This document shows positions 35,017-44,183 of a stretch of DNA of 64,000 nt, one piece after another. Every line of letters starts with the position of its first letter. The first letter of the stretch is position 1. The notes beneath the pieces were generated by a model, which saw nothing but the letters and a program-made list of their open reading frames with translations, did not search any database and was not told where the DNA came from. This DNA is from Limisalsivibrio acetivorans (GTDB lineage: Bacteria > Chrysiogenota > Deferribacteres > Deferribacterales > Geovibrionaceae). Made by a program: the position numbers and the translations under genes. The stretch spans positions 1,871,407 through 1,935,406 of the forward strand of contig NZ_ATWF01000001.1 of NCBI RefSeq assembly GCF_000421105.1. Direction: 5' to 3'.

Positions 35017-38000
35017 TTACCTCTCTATCCAGAAGAGCAGCCTGCCGCCACCACCGCCCTGATAACCTGGGGGTATAACGGGGGGCGTCTCCGGTGTTAT
35101 ACCTGTGTACCAGTCCGTGGTGTAGTTGTCCGCCTCAGTTAGATTATCCGCTGTAATGTCCTCAATGTTACCCCTGGAGAGCTGAAGGAAAACGGTGCTT
35201 GTGAAATCCTCCGACTTGTATGAGCCGTCATCACAGCTGTCGAAGATAGCCCTTCCACTTGCGCAGTTCATTCCCCAGAGCCTTGAACGGCCGCCGAAGG
35301 CGCAGACATCCGAAGAGGGCTCCGTTGTGGAGAAGAATACTACATTCATATCCTCCGCAGCAGCTGGATCGGATATAAGCCTCTCCATGATGTAGCTTCC
35401 GCTCTTCGGTTCCAGATCCTTCTTCCATGTGAACTTACCCTTTCCGGCAACGAGATCATCACAAACCTCGTCATTTGCATGGGCGGCGTTCAGGTTGCAT
35501 GATCCGTCTTTACAGTCCTCAATATTAACTCCGTAGAGGAAGTTATTGTCGTTGGCGTTCTGCCCTTCCTCGTCCATCTTAAAGAACCATCGTCCGGTTC
35601 CGAAGTATATATAGTTCATGTTGAAGCAGTCCATATGAACAACACTGGATGTAATGGGCTTCCCTGCACTGTTGAATACGTTCCCCACATCCCAGTCCGC
35701 AGGGTCATCGGCATCGATGGATACTCCCACAACGTTTCCGGACCATGTGCTTCCTGAGAGCTGGTTAACGCCGAAGAATACGGTATCCGTATTTCCGTCT
35801 CCGCCGAAGTCAACCCCTTCGGTGAAGAGCCTTCCGCCGAAGGCGTTGTTGTATGAACTGAGTGCAGATTTTGCCACTGCGCCATCCACATAACCCAGCT
35901 TGGTAACGGTGTCTATGCCGTAGTTGGAATCGAGCTTGAGCGCGTATATTGTGAGCTCCATCCCGGCACTTCCCTCGGGATCCGAAGGACCGGAGGTGAA
36001 CATAACGTACCGGTTGCTTCCTCTGGTTATGAATGCGGGACCTGAGTAGCTGTAACCGAGGTCTTTATCGGTGTATTCCCAGAGAAGCTGCGGGCTTGCC
36101 GGATCTGTTACGTCAAAGGCGTAGTATGCAGAGCGACCTACGCATCCGTCATCATCAACATCGGGGCATGTGTCCGATGGGGGGTTGGTGCAATCGGTAC
36201 CTGTACACCCGCATACACCGCCGCCTAGCCGCATTCCGGCTATAAGTATGCGCTTGTCCACATAGCCGTCGTTGTTGGTGTCAAGCTCCGCTATGTACGG
36301 GGAGAGGTCGGAGTAATAGAGGTGGCAGTAGTCCTCATCGGGGAGATAGCGCAGGTATGGAAGGGCATTCTTAGGCACAAACGCCCATTCCTCTTTACCA
36401 AGACCGGAATGGCTGCAGTCCCCTCTGCTTGAGCAAAGCCTGCCCGCCTGGAATGAGTTGAGCCCGGTCTCCAGAACCTTCCCCACACGGAACGCATGGA
36501 GCATACCGTCGTTTGCACCTGTATAGACCATTGTGTAGTCGTTATAGTCCACGATGAGCGGCGTTGAATAGATTATATCCCCAAGCTTATATATATTGCC
36601 GTTCAGGAGCGTTCTGCTCCGGCATCCGGAAACATCGTATCCGTTTATGTAGTCCACCAGTGTGGACGGGCTTGAACCGAGGCATGCCGGGAAGGTGGAT
36701 GTATCACCCAGCAGATCCTCAAAGGCGGCCACGGATGAGTTATCGAAGTTTATAAGTGTGGAGTTATCCACGTTTGTATAGATACTCCTTGTGGAAACCG
36801 ACCTTGAGGAAAGAACCTCTCCAGCCTCCCACAGGTAGTTCGTATCATCCAGTGAGCTGTCCGAAGTGGCGGAAGTTCCATCTATCTCACCGTTGCAGTC
36901 GGAGGTGAATTTATCAATCTGCAGTGAACCGGCTTCATCGATGCGGAAGTCGAGGATGTAGTCACCCTGCCCCCCTGCAGCACCGCAGATGTCCAGGCTC
37001 TTATTGTTAATCGTATCTTCACGTATATTCTGCACGGTCTCTGTATTAAAGAACCAGTAAGAAAAGAGCTGGCCCACCCAGTTCAGGCTGTTGGACTGCT
37101 GGGCATCGCCGAAGTCCTTCTCGGGGTAGAACACAGCCTGGTTGAGGATAGATCCCTTGCTCTTTCTTTCCGAAAGGATAGAAACCGACGTACCGGAGGA
37201 GGTCTCCTTCATGATATCTGTAAACACGCGTGAGAGCTGCTCCTCCATCTCAAGGGGGTTCGTAATGTAGTAGTAGTTATCGGGAACGCCGTCTAAATCC
37301 TCGTCCCACTCGTTGTCGAGATCAGGTGTTCCACTGCCGTTCTTATCGCTGAAACCGCCGTACTTTGCGGCATACCAGAGGGGATCCTTAAGGAGGCTCG
37401 CCGTCGAGTCACCGGTATTAACCGTAAAGGTCTTCTCCCATGAAAGGGGCATACCTAGGTTTGTGAGGGTACTGCCGGCATCCACATCACGTACGGGGAG
37501 GTAAACGCCGTCATCAGTAGTTCCGGAGATAACAAAACCCATAACCTGGTCTATGGAGCCTGCGGCATAGGTCGATTCAAGGGAGATCTTCACATGGGAG
37601 TTATCCAGAACTTCGTAGGTGAACTCCACAATGGCGTCCATATCATGGTCTGCACCCTGCTCAACGTCCTCAAAATTGATCCGGAATTTTCCGGCGGAAT
37701 CAGATATCGATTCTGCGTAGAAGTCCACGATGGTATCCGAAGGGCAGTATGCATCGCTGGAGCAGTTTGATATTGTAAGGCCGTATCCGTTTGCATTGTA
37801 GCTTAGGTCACACCTGCCTGCACAGTAAGTGCCCAGGTCATAGGAACCGCTGGTGGACTTTCCGATGGGAACAAGACTCACCGCCTGTCCGGCAACGTTG
37901 ATCTTGATCTCCGGCACAGGAGAGGCCATGGCCACGGAGTAGTTCTCGATATTCTTAGTGTTGTCGCTTGCTATATTCGAGGCAAACTCGGTGTTTGCGT

Positions 38001-40233
38001 AGTACGCCAGGGCAGAGGTGTTGTATGTACCCATCTTTGTGGGCTCTTCGGGGCAGAGACCTTCTGCGCTGTCCAGATTACTGAGGGTCTTGGAGGAGCA
38101 GATGAAGTCCTCTATCACACCGTTCGTTCCGATGAAGTAGTTGCCTGAGACACTCTCCGTTGAGGACATGTTGCTGTAAAGTGTAGAGAGGTTATAGTTA
38201 CTGAGATCCGCAGATGTTCCGGGGACTCCGTCTGCATCGTAGCTCGGATAAACATCGCTCAAAATGATTGTATAAGGCTTTGCGCATGAGGGAAATATAT
38301 CGTAGGGCTGATCCGTCCAACCGGGGTTTGGGAGAGACAGGCCGCCGTCTGTATCAGAAGGGTTACTACTGTACGAAAAGTCCGACGTGGGGCTGGTTTC
38401 GCCGGCGAAATACCTTAGTGCCTCAAAGTACATCTCACCGATGGGGTTACCCCACATAAGGCATTCACCCTCACTAAGGGGCCTTGTGGTTATCCAGCCG
38501 CAGTTTGAATAGCTGTTTCCGCTATAGCTGAAATCAACGGTTCTCAGCCTGTCTATGGTCTGGATAATGCTCCCTTCTGTGGGTATGGATGAAACAAAGG
38601 TACCATCAGCATTTATTTCGTTGCCAACGGAGGTGATATTCTTTCTCACAACACCGCCGCTGAGGTTGTTGGTGTAGCTTCCTGTGATGAGACCGAAGTA
38701 CATTGAAGCAGCCTCTATAGGGTTACCCTCTCCGCTTCCACAGGTTCCGTCACTGTCACCCATGCTCTTGGAACAGATGAGACTGCCGTCACCGTCACCG
38801 AAACGCTGAAGGAGGCCGGTGGGCTTATGTCCGCCGGAATATTCCGTACAGCTCTCCTCAAGACCTATACCTGAGTCACATACCTTAACCCTGCTGTAGA
38901 GCTTAGCATCGGGGGTTCCAAGAGTGGAGTCATCACAAACGGGACGTTCCTTGGAGGCCCATTCCCACACCCTTGCGGTTTCATCGAGCTGAACCTTTAT
39001 GAGATGGGGATCGCCGGCGGAATCGGAGGTTACACAGAAGAGATGCCTCTCCGATGAGCCGTAGGTCACATCCCCTCCGCCGCCGGAGGGTGTTCCTGTA
39101 TTTATGAATTCGCTTGTCTTAAGACGGCATATGCCGCTGGACGTATCCTCAATATTCGGTGCGTACATGGTTACACTGTCCGAATCGAGGTTTGTTTTAT
39201 TGAAGATCTTGTAGTTTGTATCCTGGGGGGATTTGTAGTGGAGCTGTGCTCCATCCTGCCCTGTGGCTTCACGCACACGGACTATTACTCTATGCTCACC
39301 CTCGGTGAGGTTAATCGTTATACCATCGTTGACATCAGGACTACCTGCATAGCCCTGACATCCGTAGTCGGAGCTTATCACCGTTCCGTCCACCTCAACC
39401 TCGCCGCCGTCATCGGAGATTATGGAGAAGTTCCAAACACCCGCCTCGGAGGAGGGAACATCTATCTTAACAACATACATATAGTTACCGTGATCAACCA
39501 TGTTCCCCTGGCCGTCGCTGTAGTCTATGCTCTCATAGTAATCGTGATCATCATACTCAACGGGGTCGAAGGTGTTGAGAAGATTCGCATGATCCGTTCC
39601 GCATCCTTTGTTGACTCCGTCCTCATAGGTAACCATAAGGACCTTACCTTCAACATCCCATGCAGCTTGGTCTATGGGGGTTGTACACTGTCCGAAATCG
39701 GGGGCAGCGTAGGGAGTGAGGTCACGGGTATCTGCTCCGTAGTATTCCTTTCCCCAGCTGTGGGCGTCTCTGGGTATATAAACTCCCTCAAGCACCGTTT
39801 CCGATGCGGTATCCGTACTCCTGTGCCCTCCGTAGAGGACCTTGCGCAGAACATCCATACGGGACATGGAGAGCCAGTTCAAAAAGTTTCCGCTCCATTC
39901 CCCGGTTCCACCGCAGTATTTATCACCTGTTTCGCTCACGGGGTTGAAACGGTTGTCCGAGGTGCTGTAGGTATAGCATTTGTAGGAATCGAAGTAGCCG
40001 TAGTAGTCTATGGAATGCTTGTAGCCTATGTCGACATTTCCGTCCTCGTCCAGATCCTGAGCATCGTTATAGGCTTCGTAGTAGAGCTTGTGGTCACGCC
40101 CCATAACCATCATGACAAGGGGGGAGGCCTGGGCGGAAATGAAGGGGGGCATGGAACAGTAGTCCTCCATCGCTGCCTGCGAGGTGCCGATAAAGAGCAT
40201 AAATACTACAGTAATATATAAAAACTTTTTCAT
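35017..40233 (-). CDS. pilY1: PilY1/PilC-family pilus tip adhesin, with PA14-like insert
   Basis: 1738 residues from the ATG at 40233, which has GGAGGA 8 nt upstream; this Met begins the signal peptide (residues 1-21, KKFLYITVVFMLFIGTSQA). Near residue 45 DLDEDGNVD is a calcium-type loop. Residues ~250-340 resemble a PA14 domain (SDDGGEVEVDGTVI, EGEHRVIVRVREATG). The C-terminal ~550 residues match the PilY1 beta-propeller (VYTGANDGMLHAF at ~1230), with the calcium loop DTNNDGYVD at ~1318. PilY1 sits at the pilus tip, aids extension and adhesion, and binds calcium to control retraction. The N-terminal von Willebrand A metal site is not obvious here. Confidence 0.92.
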   Translation of the reverse strand: MKKFLYITVVFMLFIGTSQAAMEDYCSMPPFISAQASPLVMMVMGRDHKLYYEAYNDAQDLDEDGNVDIGYKHSIDYYGYFDSYKCYTYSTSDNRFNPVSETGDKYCGGTGEWSGNFLNWLSMSRMDVLRKVLYGGHRSTDTASETVLEGVYIPRDAHSWGKEYYGADTRDLTPYAAPDFGQCTTPIDQAAWDVEGKVLMVTYEDGVNKGCGTDHANLLNTFDPVEYDDHDYYESIDYSDGQGNMVDHGNYMYVVKIDVPSSEAGVWNFSIISDDGGEVEVDGTVISSDYGCQGYAGSPDVNDGITINLTEGEHRVIVRVREATGQDGAQLHYKSPQDTNYKIFNKTNLDSDSVTMYAPNIEDTSSGICRLKTSEFINTGTPSGGGGDVTYGSSERHLFCVTSDSAGDPHLIKVQLDETARVWEWASKERPVCDDSTLGTPDAKLYSRVKVCDSGIGLEESCTEYSGGHKPTGLLQRFGDGDGSLICSKSMGDSDGTCGSGEGNPIEAASMYFGLITGSYTNNLSGGVVRKNITSVGNEINADGTFVSSIPTEGSIIQTIDRLRTVDFSYSGNSYSNCGWITTRPLSEGECLMWGNPIGEMYFEALRYFAGETSPTSDFSYSSNPSDTDGGLSLPNPGWTDQPYDIFPSCAKPYTIILSDVYPSYDADGVPGTSADLSNYNLSTLYSNMSSTESVSGNYFIGTNGVIEDFICSSKTLSNLDSAEGLCPEEPTKMGTYNTSALAYYANTEFASNIASDNTKNIENYSVAMASPVPEIKINVAGQAVSLVPIGKSTSGSYDLGTYCAGRCDLSYNANGYGLTISNCSSDAYCPSDTIVDFYAESISDSAGKFRINFEDVEQGADHDMDAIVEFTYEVLDNSHVKISLESTYAAGSIDQVMGFVISGTTDDGVYLPVRDVDAGSTLTNLGMPLSWEKTFTVNTGDSTASLLKDPLWYAAKYGGFSDKNGSGTPDLDNEWDEDLDGVPDNYYYITNPLEMEEQLSRVFTDIMKETSSGTSVSILSERKSKGSILNQAVFYPEKDFGDAQQSNSLNWVGQLFSYWFFNTETVQNIREDTINNKSLDICGAAGGQGDYILDFRIDEAGSLQIDKFTSDCNGEIDGTSATSDSSLDDTNYLWEAGEVLSSRSVSTRSIYTNVDNSTLINFDNSSVAAFEDLLGDTSTFPACLGSSPSTLVDYINGYDVSGCRSRTLLNGNIYKLGDIIYSTPLIVDYNDYTMVYTGANDGMLHAFRVGKVLETGLNSFQAGRLCSSRGDCSHSGLGKEEWAFVPKNALPYLRYLPDEDYCHLYYSDLSPYIAELDTNNDGYVDKRILIAGMRLGGGVCGCTGTDCTNPPSDTCPDVDDDGCVGRSAYYAFDVTDPASPQLLWEYTDKDLGYSYSGPAFITRGSNRYVMFTSGPSDPEGSAGMELTIYALKLDSNYGIDTVTKLGYVDGAVAKSALSSYNNAFGGRLFTEGVDFGGDGNTDTVFFGVNQLSGSTWSGNVVGVSIDADDPADWDVGNVFNSAGKPITSSVVHMDCFNMNYIYFGTGRWFFKMDEEGQNANDNNFLYGVNIEDCKDGSCNLNAAHANDEVCDDLVAGKGKFTWKKDLEPKSGSYIMERLISDPAAAEDMNVVFFSTTEPSSDVCAFGGRSRLWGMNCASGRAIFDSCDDGSYKSEDFTSTVFLQLSRGNIEDITADNLTEADNYTTDWYTGITPETPPVIPPGYQGGGGGRLLFWIER

Positions 40234-40234
40234 T

Positions 40235-40525
40235 CTAGTAATCCTCCACAGCAATCTCATAGACAATCTTACCGATAACCTTCAGCCTGACACTGTCACC
40301 CCTGTCCACATTTCTCAAAGAGATAACCTTCTCCTCGAAACGTCCGTCTTTATTAGACACCTTGACGATTAGCGCTTTTTCATCAACGCTGTATGTGACA
40401 CCGCCGACCTGCAGGGTGTTTCTCCCCTGGTCCTGAACATTTCCGGTAATATATGAATGCCCCGAGGCGAAAGCCCCAACGGCTAATAGAAGTGACCCTA
40501 GAAGGATAATGATTGTACGTTTCAT
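40235..40525 (-). CDS. Small secreted protein heading the pilY1 operon
   Basis: 96 residues with a signal peptide (TIIILLGSLLLAVGAFAS), leaving a ~75-residue periplasmic beta-rich domain (YITGNVQDQGRNTLQVGGVTYSV...). It ends one base before the pilY1 start, and the pilY1 ribosome site lies inside its last codons, so translation is coupled. I do not recognise the family. By position it may assist PilY1 folding or export. A possible promoter with TATAAT lies upstream near 40555. Confidence 0.78.
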   Translation of the reverse strand: MKRTIIILLGSLLLAVGAFASGHSYITGNVQDQGRNTLQVGGVTYSVDEKALIVKVSNKDGRFEEKVISLRNVDRGDSVRLKVIGKIVYEIAVEDY

Positions 40526-40672
40526 TGAAACCCCCGCCTGTCGATACTTCGAGTATTATACTATAGCCCATACTTCAAATGAATGCGAGGCGAACAGACT
40601 ATTACCCCACAATATAAAGATTAAGCATGAGAGGAAGAAAAAACAGGTATTTTTTACATAGGGGGAAAAGTT

Positions 40673-41959
40673 TTATCCCTGAGACCTGAAAAGACCGCTG
40701 TAGGCTGATGGAAGAAAAGCTGTCTTCCCTGATATTCCGATATCTTCCAGGGAAGCAAGGTGGCTGAAGCCCATCCTCAAGCAGTCCTCTTCGGCAAAGT
40801 TGGAGTAGAGACTGACCCTGCACCCCTCATTTATACTCTTCAAGTTGAAGGCGGTCTGTCTGTTTATCTGGTATTCAATAAAAAGCGACTCAAGCATGGA
40901 CGAGGCTGAGGCGTGGTCAAAAAAGTCCTTGAAGAAGCTGTTTCCATAACCGTCCGGACACTGTGCAAAGAAGTATATATCAGCTCCATCCTTTGCCACT
41001 GCCGCCGCTTTATCAAGGGATTTCTGCGCCTGCACCATATTGATATCCTTGGGGAATCCTCCACAAGACACGATGAGTGTGTCGTATTTCTCAGGTACGG
41101 ACACAACGGCACGCTCGTCCAGCATCTCGCAAGCCTTGTGGTGGGCCATGAATAGATCGCCGCAGACCATCTCTACTATGTTTCCTGCATCATCAAGGAT
41201 AGTATTCACAGAGAAGAAGGTGTGCCCTGCCCTGCTTATCATAACGGCATCGACGATATCATCGTGGACAGGGTTGCCCCGCAGATTGCCGTTTCTACAG
41301 TCCTTATGCCTGCTTCTCGCCACAGGATCCAGAACAAGCTGGTGGTTCCTTAGGATGCTCTTCTTTGCGGCTATCCCGGGGAATATGAGCTTGCGCCCTC
41401 CGCCGTATCCGGCGAAGTAGTGGTAGCTCACGGAGCCTATGGGTATGATAAGGTCATGCTCGCGGTAGGCCTTGTTTATAAGGACTGGGGTTTTACCCTT
41501 GGATATGCCGTAGAAGTCGTTCATATCCATATCTTCACAGTCGTGGGGGAGGATGCGGTCCTTGACCTTTTCGTATATTTCAGGTGTCAGAACCCCGCTC
41601 ATCTCCTCTTCGGTCATGGGGCGGTGGGTTCCGATGGCGAAGATGAAGGAATAATCACGCCCCGCCTGCTCGAGGATACCTATCATACGCTCAATAAAGC
41701 GCTCAAGGCCGGACTTGCGGGTGACATCGGGCACTATAAACAGAGCCCTTTCGCAGGATGCGGCCATCTCCGTAAAACCTTCGGAGTAGATGCATTTCTC
41801 CATGCGCTCAATTATCCCCTCATCGCTGAGAGGCCCACCCATGGAAGAGGGTGCAAGTATATCTATCTTTTTATCAAGATTCAGGGAAAGCTTTTGCTTC
41901 CCCCAGGGGATTTCTATCCTATCCGCCGATTCCGGACATTGTGCGCTTATATCTTTCAT
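40673..41959 (-). CDS. LarA-like nickel-pincer enzyme (lactate racemase family)
   Basis: 428 residues. PDVTRK (near residue 73) and IGTHRPMTEEE match the DxTR and GxHR motifs of LarA (DUF2088). GSVSYHYFAGYGGGRKLIFPG holds the conserved His and the Lys that carries the nickel-pincer cofactor, and ILRNHQLV follows with a further metal His. The family racemises or epimerises 2-hydroxyacids; the exact substrate is not clear. The cofactor is made by LarB, LarC and LarE, none of which are in the window. The start overlaps the moaA 3' end by 41 nt, and MoaA ends in the family-typical GG, so both ends look correct. Confidence 0.82.
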   Translation of the reverse strand: MKDISAQCPESADRIEIPWGKQKLSLNLDKKIDILAPSSMGGPLSDEGIIERMEKCIYSEGFTEMAASCERALFIVPDVTRKSGLERFIERMIGILEQAGRDYSFIFAIGTHRPMTEEEMSGVLTPEIYEKVKDRILPHDCEDMDMNDFYGISKGKTPVLINKAYREHDLIIPIGSVSYHYFAGYGGGRKLIFPGIAAKKSILRNHQLVLDPVARSRHKDCRNGNLRGNPVHDDIVDAVMISRAGHTFFSVNTILDDAGNIVEMVCGDLFMAHHKACEMLDERAVVSVPEKYDTLIVSCGGFPKDINMVQAQKSLDKAAAVAKDGADIYFFAQCPDGYGNSFFKDFFDHASASSMLESLFIEYQINRQTAFNLKSINEGCRVSLYSNFAEEDCLRMGFSHLASLEDIGISGKTAFLPSAYSGLFRSQG

Positions 41960-42908
41960 TCCTCTTATCCGCCACCACGTGGTGTTCCTTTTCCTTCTTG
42001 CAGAGAGCGCCGGAGATAGCCTCTATAAGACCCTCACGGTCACGCTTTCTTATGGGTTCCTTGAGGTCGTATTCCTCCTCTGTGAGGAGGCAGGGGCGGA
42101 GCTTTCCGTCCGCTGTGAGCCTCAGTTTATCGCATTCGGAGCAGAAATGGTTCGATATGGGGGTTATGATGCCAACCCTGCCGCCGTTGGAGAGGCGGTA
42201 GTTTTTGGCGGGCCCGGCATGGTGCTCCTTCTTTATCTCTTCGTAGTCGTATTTTTCGCCGATTATCTTAAGCATTTCGCTTCCGAGGACGATATTCTCC
42301 TGCTTCCAATCTGGGGAGTTGCCGATGGGCATAAACTCTATAAAACGTGCTACAACACCGGAGCGAACGGAGAAATCGCAGAAGTCATGGATCTCATCGG
42401 CGTTAAAACCTCTAATGACAACGGTATTCGTCTTTATCGGATCAAGACCCGCCTTCTTTGCGATGTAGAGGCTCTTAAGGAGTCTGTCCAGATCAAAGCC
42501 CCCCGTTATGTCACGGTATCTTTCGGGGCGGAGGGAATCCAGACTGATGTTCACCCTTCTGATGCCAGCGGCAACTATCTCATCGGCGAACTTTTCCAGC
42601 AGGGAACCGTTTGTGGTGAGGGTAACCTCTTCGATCCCCTTTACGTCGGTAAGCATGTGCATGAAGTCGGTAACACCCTTACGTACAAGGGGCTCACCGC
42701 CGGTTACACGTATCTTCTCAACGCCCATCTCGGCAAATACACTGCAGGCGAAGAGCATATCCTCAAAGCTGAGGATACAGGAATGGGAGAGGTGCTCGAA
42801 CTCACCCTCCGGCATGCAGTATTTGCAGTGGAAGTTGCATCTGTCCGTCACGGAAACACGCAGGTAGCGTATCCTCCGGCCGAACTTGTCCGCAAGGCTT
42901 TTACTCAT
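41919..42908 (-). CDS. moaA: GTP 3',8-cyclase (molybdenum cofactor)
   Basis: 329 residues. The N-terminal radical SAM motif is CNFHCKYCMPEG; the C-terminal [4Fe-4S] cluster Cys lie in HFCSECDKLRLTADGKLRPCL. The protein ends GIGG, the Gly-Gly tail required in MoaA. It makes the cyclic pyranopterin precursor from GTP with MoaC. It overlaps tatC by 8 nt and larA by 41 nt. The Tat link is sensible, as many molybdoenzymes are Tat substrates. Confidence 0.96.
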   Translation of the reverse strand: MSKSLADKFGRRIRYLRVSVTDRCNFHCKYCMPEGEFEHLSHSCILSFEDMLFACSVFAEMGVEKIRVTGGEPLVRKGVTDFMHMLTDVKGIEEVTLTTNGSLLEKFADEIVAAGIRRVNISLDSLRPERYRDITGGFDLDRLLKSLYIAKKAGLDPIKTNTVVIRGFNADEIHDFCDFSVRSGVVARFIEFMPIGNSPDWKQENIVLGSEMLKIIGEKYDYEEIKKEHHAGPAKNYRLSNGGRVGIITPISNHFCSECDKLRLTADGKLRPCLLTEEEYDLKEPIRKRDREGLIEAISGALCKKEKEHHVVADKRNERYKRTMSGIGG

Positions 42909-43668
42909 AGATATCCTCTTCCTTTATCTCACGCTTGCGCCCGAAGATAGAGGCTATAAGAATGCTTATCTCGTAAAGGATGATAAGGGGTCCTGCCATC
43001 ATCATCTGAGTAAAAACATCGGGCGGAGTGATTATAGCCGCAACCACAAATATGCCGAAGAGGGAATAGCGCCTGTTTCTGCGCATCATATCGGCTGTGA
43101 GAAGACCCATCTTCGCAAAGAAGAATGTAAAAACGGGGAGCTCGAAAACGATGCCAAAGCCGAGGATAAGCCTTACAACGAAGCTGAGGTACCATTGTAT
43201 GGAGAGGTTTGCCGTAACATCACCCTGCGCATATGTCAGGAAGAAACGGAAACCGAAGGGGAAAACAAGGTAATAAGCAAACGCCGCACCGAGAAAGAAG
43301 AGGAGCGATGAACTGAATACAAAGCCCACCACAAACTTCTTCTCATGGACATAAAGCCCGGGAGCGATAAACTTCCACCCCTGATAGAATATAAAGGGCA
43401 TGGAGAAGAACAGCGCCGCCATGAGCGAAAGCTTAAGCTGGGTGAAGAAACCTTCTGTAAGCTTAAGCATCGACATTGTCGAAGCCTGCGGCAGCACCTC
43501 AATGAGCGGTGCAGTTACGAAGTTGAAAAAGAACTCCCTCTGCCAGTAGCAGACACAGAAGATTGCTATCAGCAGAATGAGTACATATATGATACGTTTA
43601 CGCAGTTCTTCCAGATGGTCCATCAGCGGACTTTGTGCTTCAATTCCGCTTTGCTCTGTTTTAGCCAT
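42901..43668 (-). CDS. tatC: Sec-independent protein translocase TatC
   Basis: 255 residues with six membrane segments. The N-terminus PLMDHLEELRKRIIYVLI is the TatC signature that binds the twin-Arg signal; the periplasmic loop with FVTAPLIEVLP and LPVFTFFFAKMGL are further conserved parts. It is the receptor of the Tat export complex in the inner membrane. It follows tatA by 28 nt and overlaps moaA by 8 nt. Confidence 0.97.
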   Translation of the reverse strand: MAKTEQSGIEAQSPLMDHLEELRKRIIYVLILLIAIFCVCYWQREFFFNFVTAPLIEVLPQASTMSMLKLTEGFFTQLKLSLMAALFFSMPFIFYQGWKFIAPGLYVHEKKFVVGFVFSSSLLFFLGAAFAYYLVFPFGFRFFLTYAQGDVTANLSIQWYLSFVVRLILGFGIVFELPVFTFFFAKMGLLTADMMRRNRRYSLFGIFVVAAIITPPDVFTQMMMAGPLIILYEISILIASIFGRKREIKEEDIYE

Positions 43669-43696
43669 TTAGATTTATATCCTTTGTATAGTTATA

Positions 43697-44089
43697 TTAA
43701 TTCTGTACCTGCTGTTTTTTGCCTTCCTCTTCCTCTACGGAAGAGCTCTCCTCAGTCCTGTTCTGCTCAGCCTTGGGAGCCTCGCTCTTAGCCTCGGAGT
43801 TTTCATCCACTGGCTCTGCCTCCACCGTTTCCACGGTTTTCGCCGAAGTATCCTCACGCCTGCGGGTCTCTCTATGCTGTTCCTTGTAGCTGTCCCTGCT
43901 TACACCGCCGGAGGTCTTGGAGGGCTCGTCATCAATATTAACGGCCTCCTTGAGATCGCTCAGGGAACGCTTAAACTCCGCATATCCTTTACCGAGGGAT
44001 TTTGCAAGCTCAGGCAATTTTTTAGGACCGACAACCAGAAGACCAATAATCAATATAAGCGAAACTTCCGCCATTCCGAGTCCAAACAT
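43697..44089 (-). CDS. Twin-arginine translocase subunit TatA/TatB
   Basis: 130 residues from the ATG at 44089 (AGAGGT upstream), which gives the typical start MFGLGMAEVSLILIIGLLVVG; six upstream codons are left out. After the single helix comes GPKKLPELAKSLGKGYAEFK, the amphipathic helix with FG/GPKKLPEL hinge. A Glu at residue 8 supports TatB, while the long charged tail (~85 residues, Lys/Glu/Ser-rich) also fits TatB. The two cannot be told apart with certainty. It is the first gene of the tat-moaA-larA operon. Confidence 0.88.
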   Translation of the reverse strand: MFGLGMAEVSLILIIGLLVVGPKKLPELAKSLGKGYAEFKRSLSDLKEAVNIDDEPSKTSGGVSRDSYKEQHRETRRREDTSAKTVETVEAEPVDENSEAKSEAPKAEQNRTEESSSVEEEEGKKQQVQN

Positions 44090-44105
44090 CGCACACCTCT
44101 GTTGC

Positions 44106-44133
44106 ATAATATTTATTTGTGTACAAAAATCAA
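44106..44133 (-). promoter_or_regulatory. Putative promoter of the tat-moaA-larA operon
   Basis: On the minus strand TTGATT (44128-44133) and TATTAT (44106-44111) are spaced by 16 nt, just upstream of the tatA ribosome site. The gap to the divergent radC gene is short, so the promoters for both directions must lie here. Confidence 0.5.
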
Positions 44134-44183
44134 GATGGTTTCACCATATTTACATAGCGGCATCCAGGTGATAACATTAACAG

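Noticed and set aside
39238-40221. Long plus-strand frame antisense to pilY1
   Set aside because: It has no family resemblance or ribosome site and lies wholly within the well-supported pilY1 gene. Similar shadow frames opposite fabF (11965-13101) and moaA (41790-42950) are rejected for the same reason.
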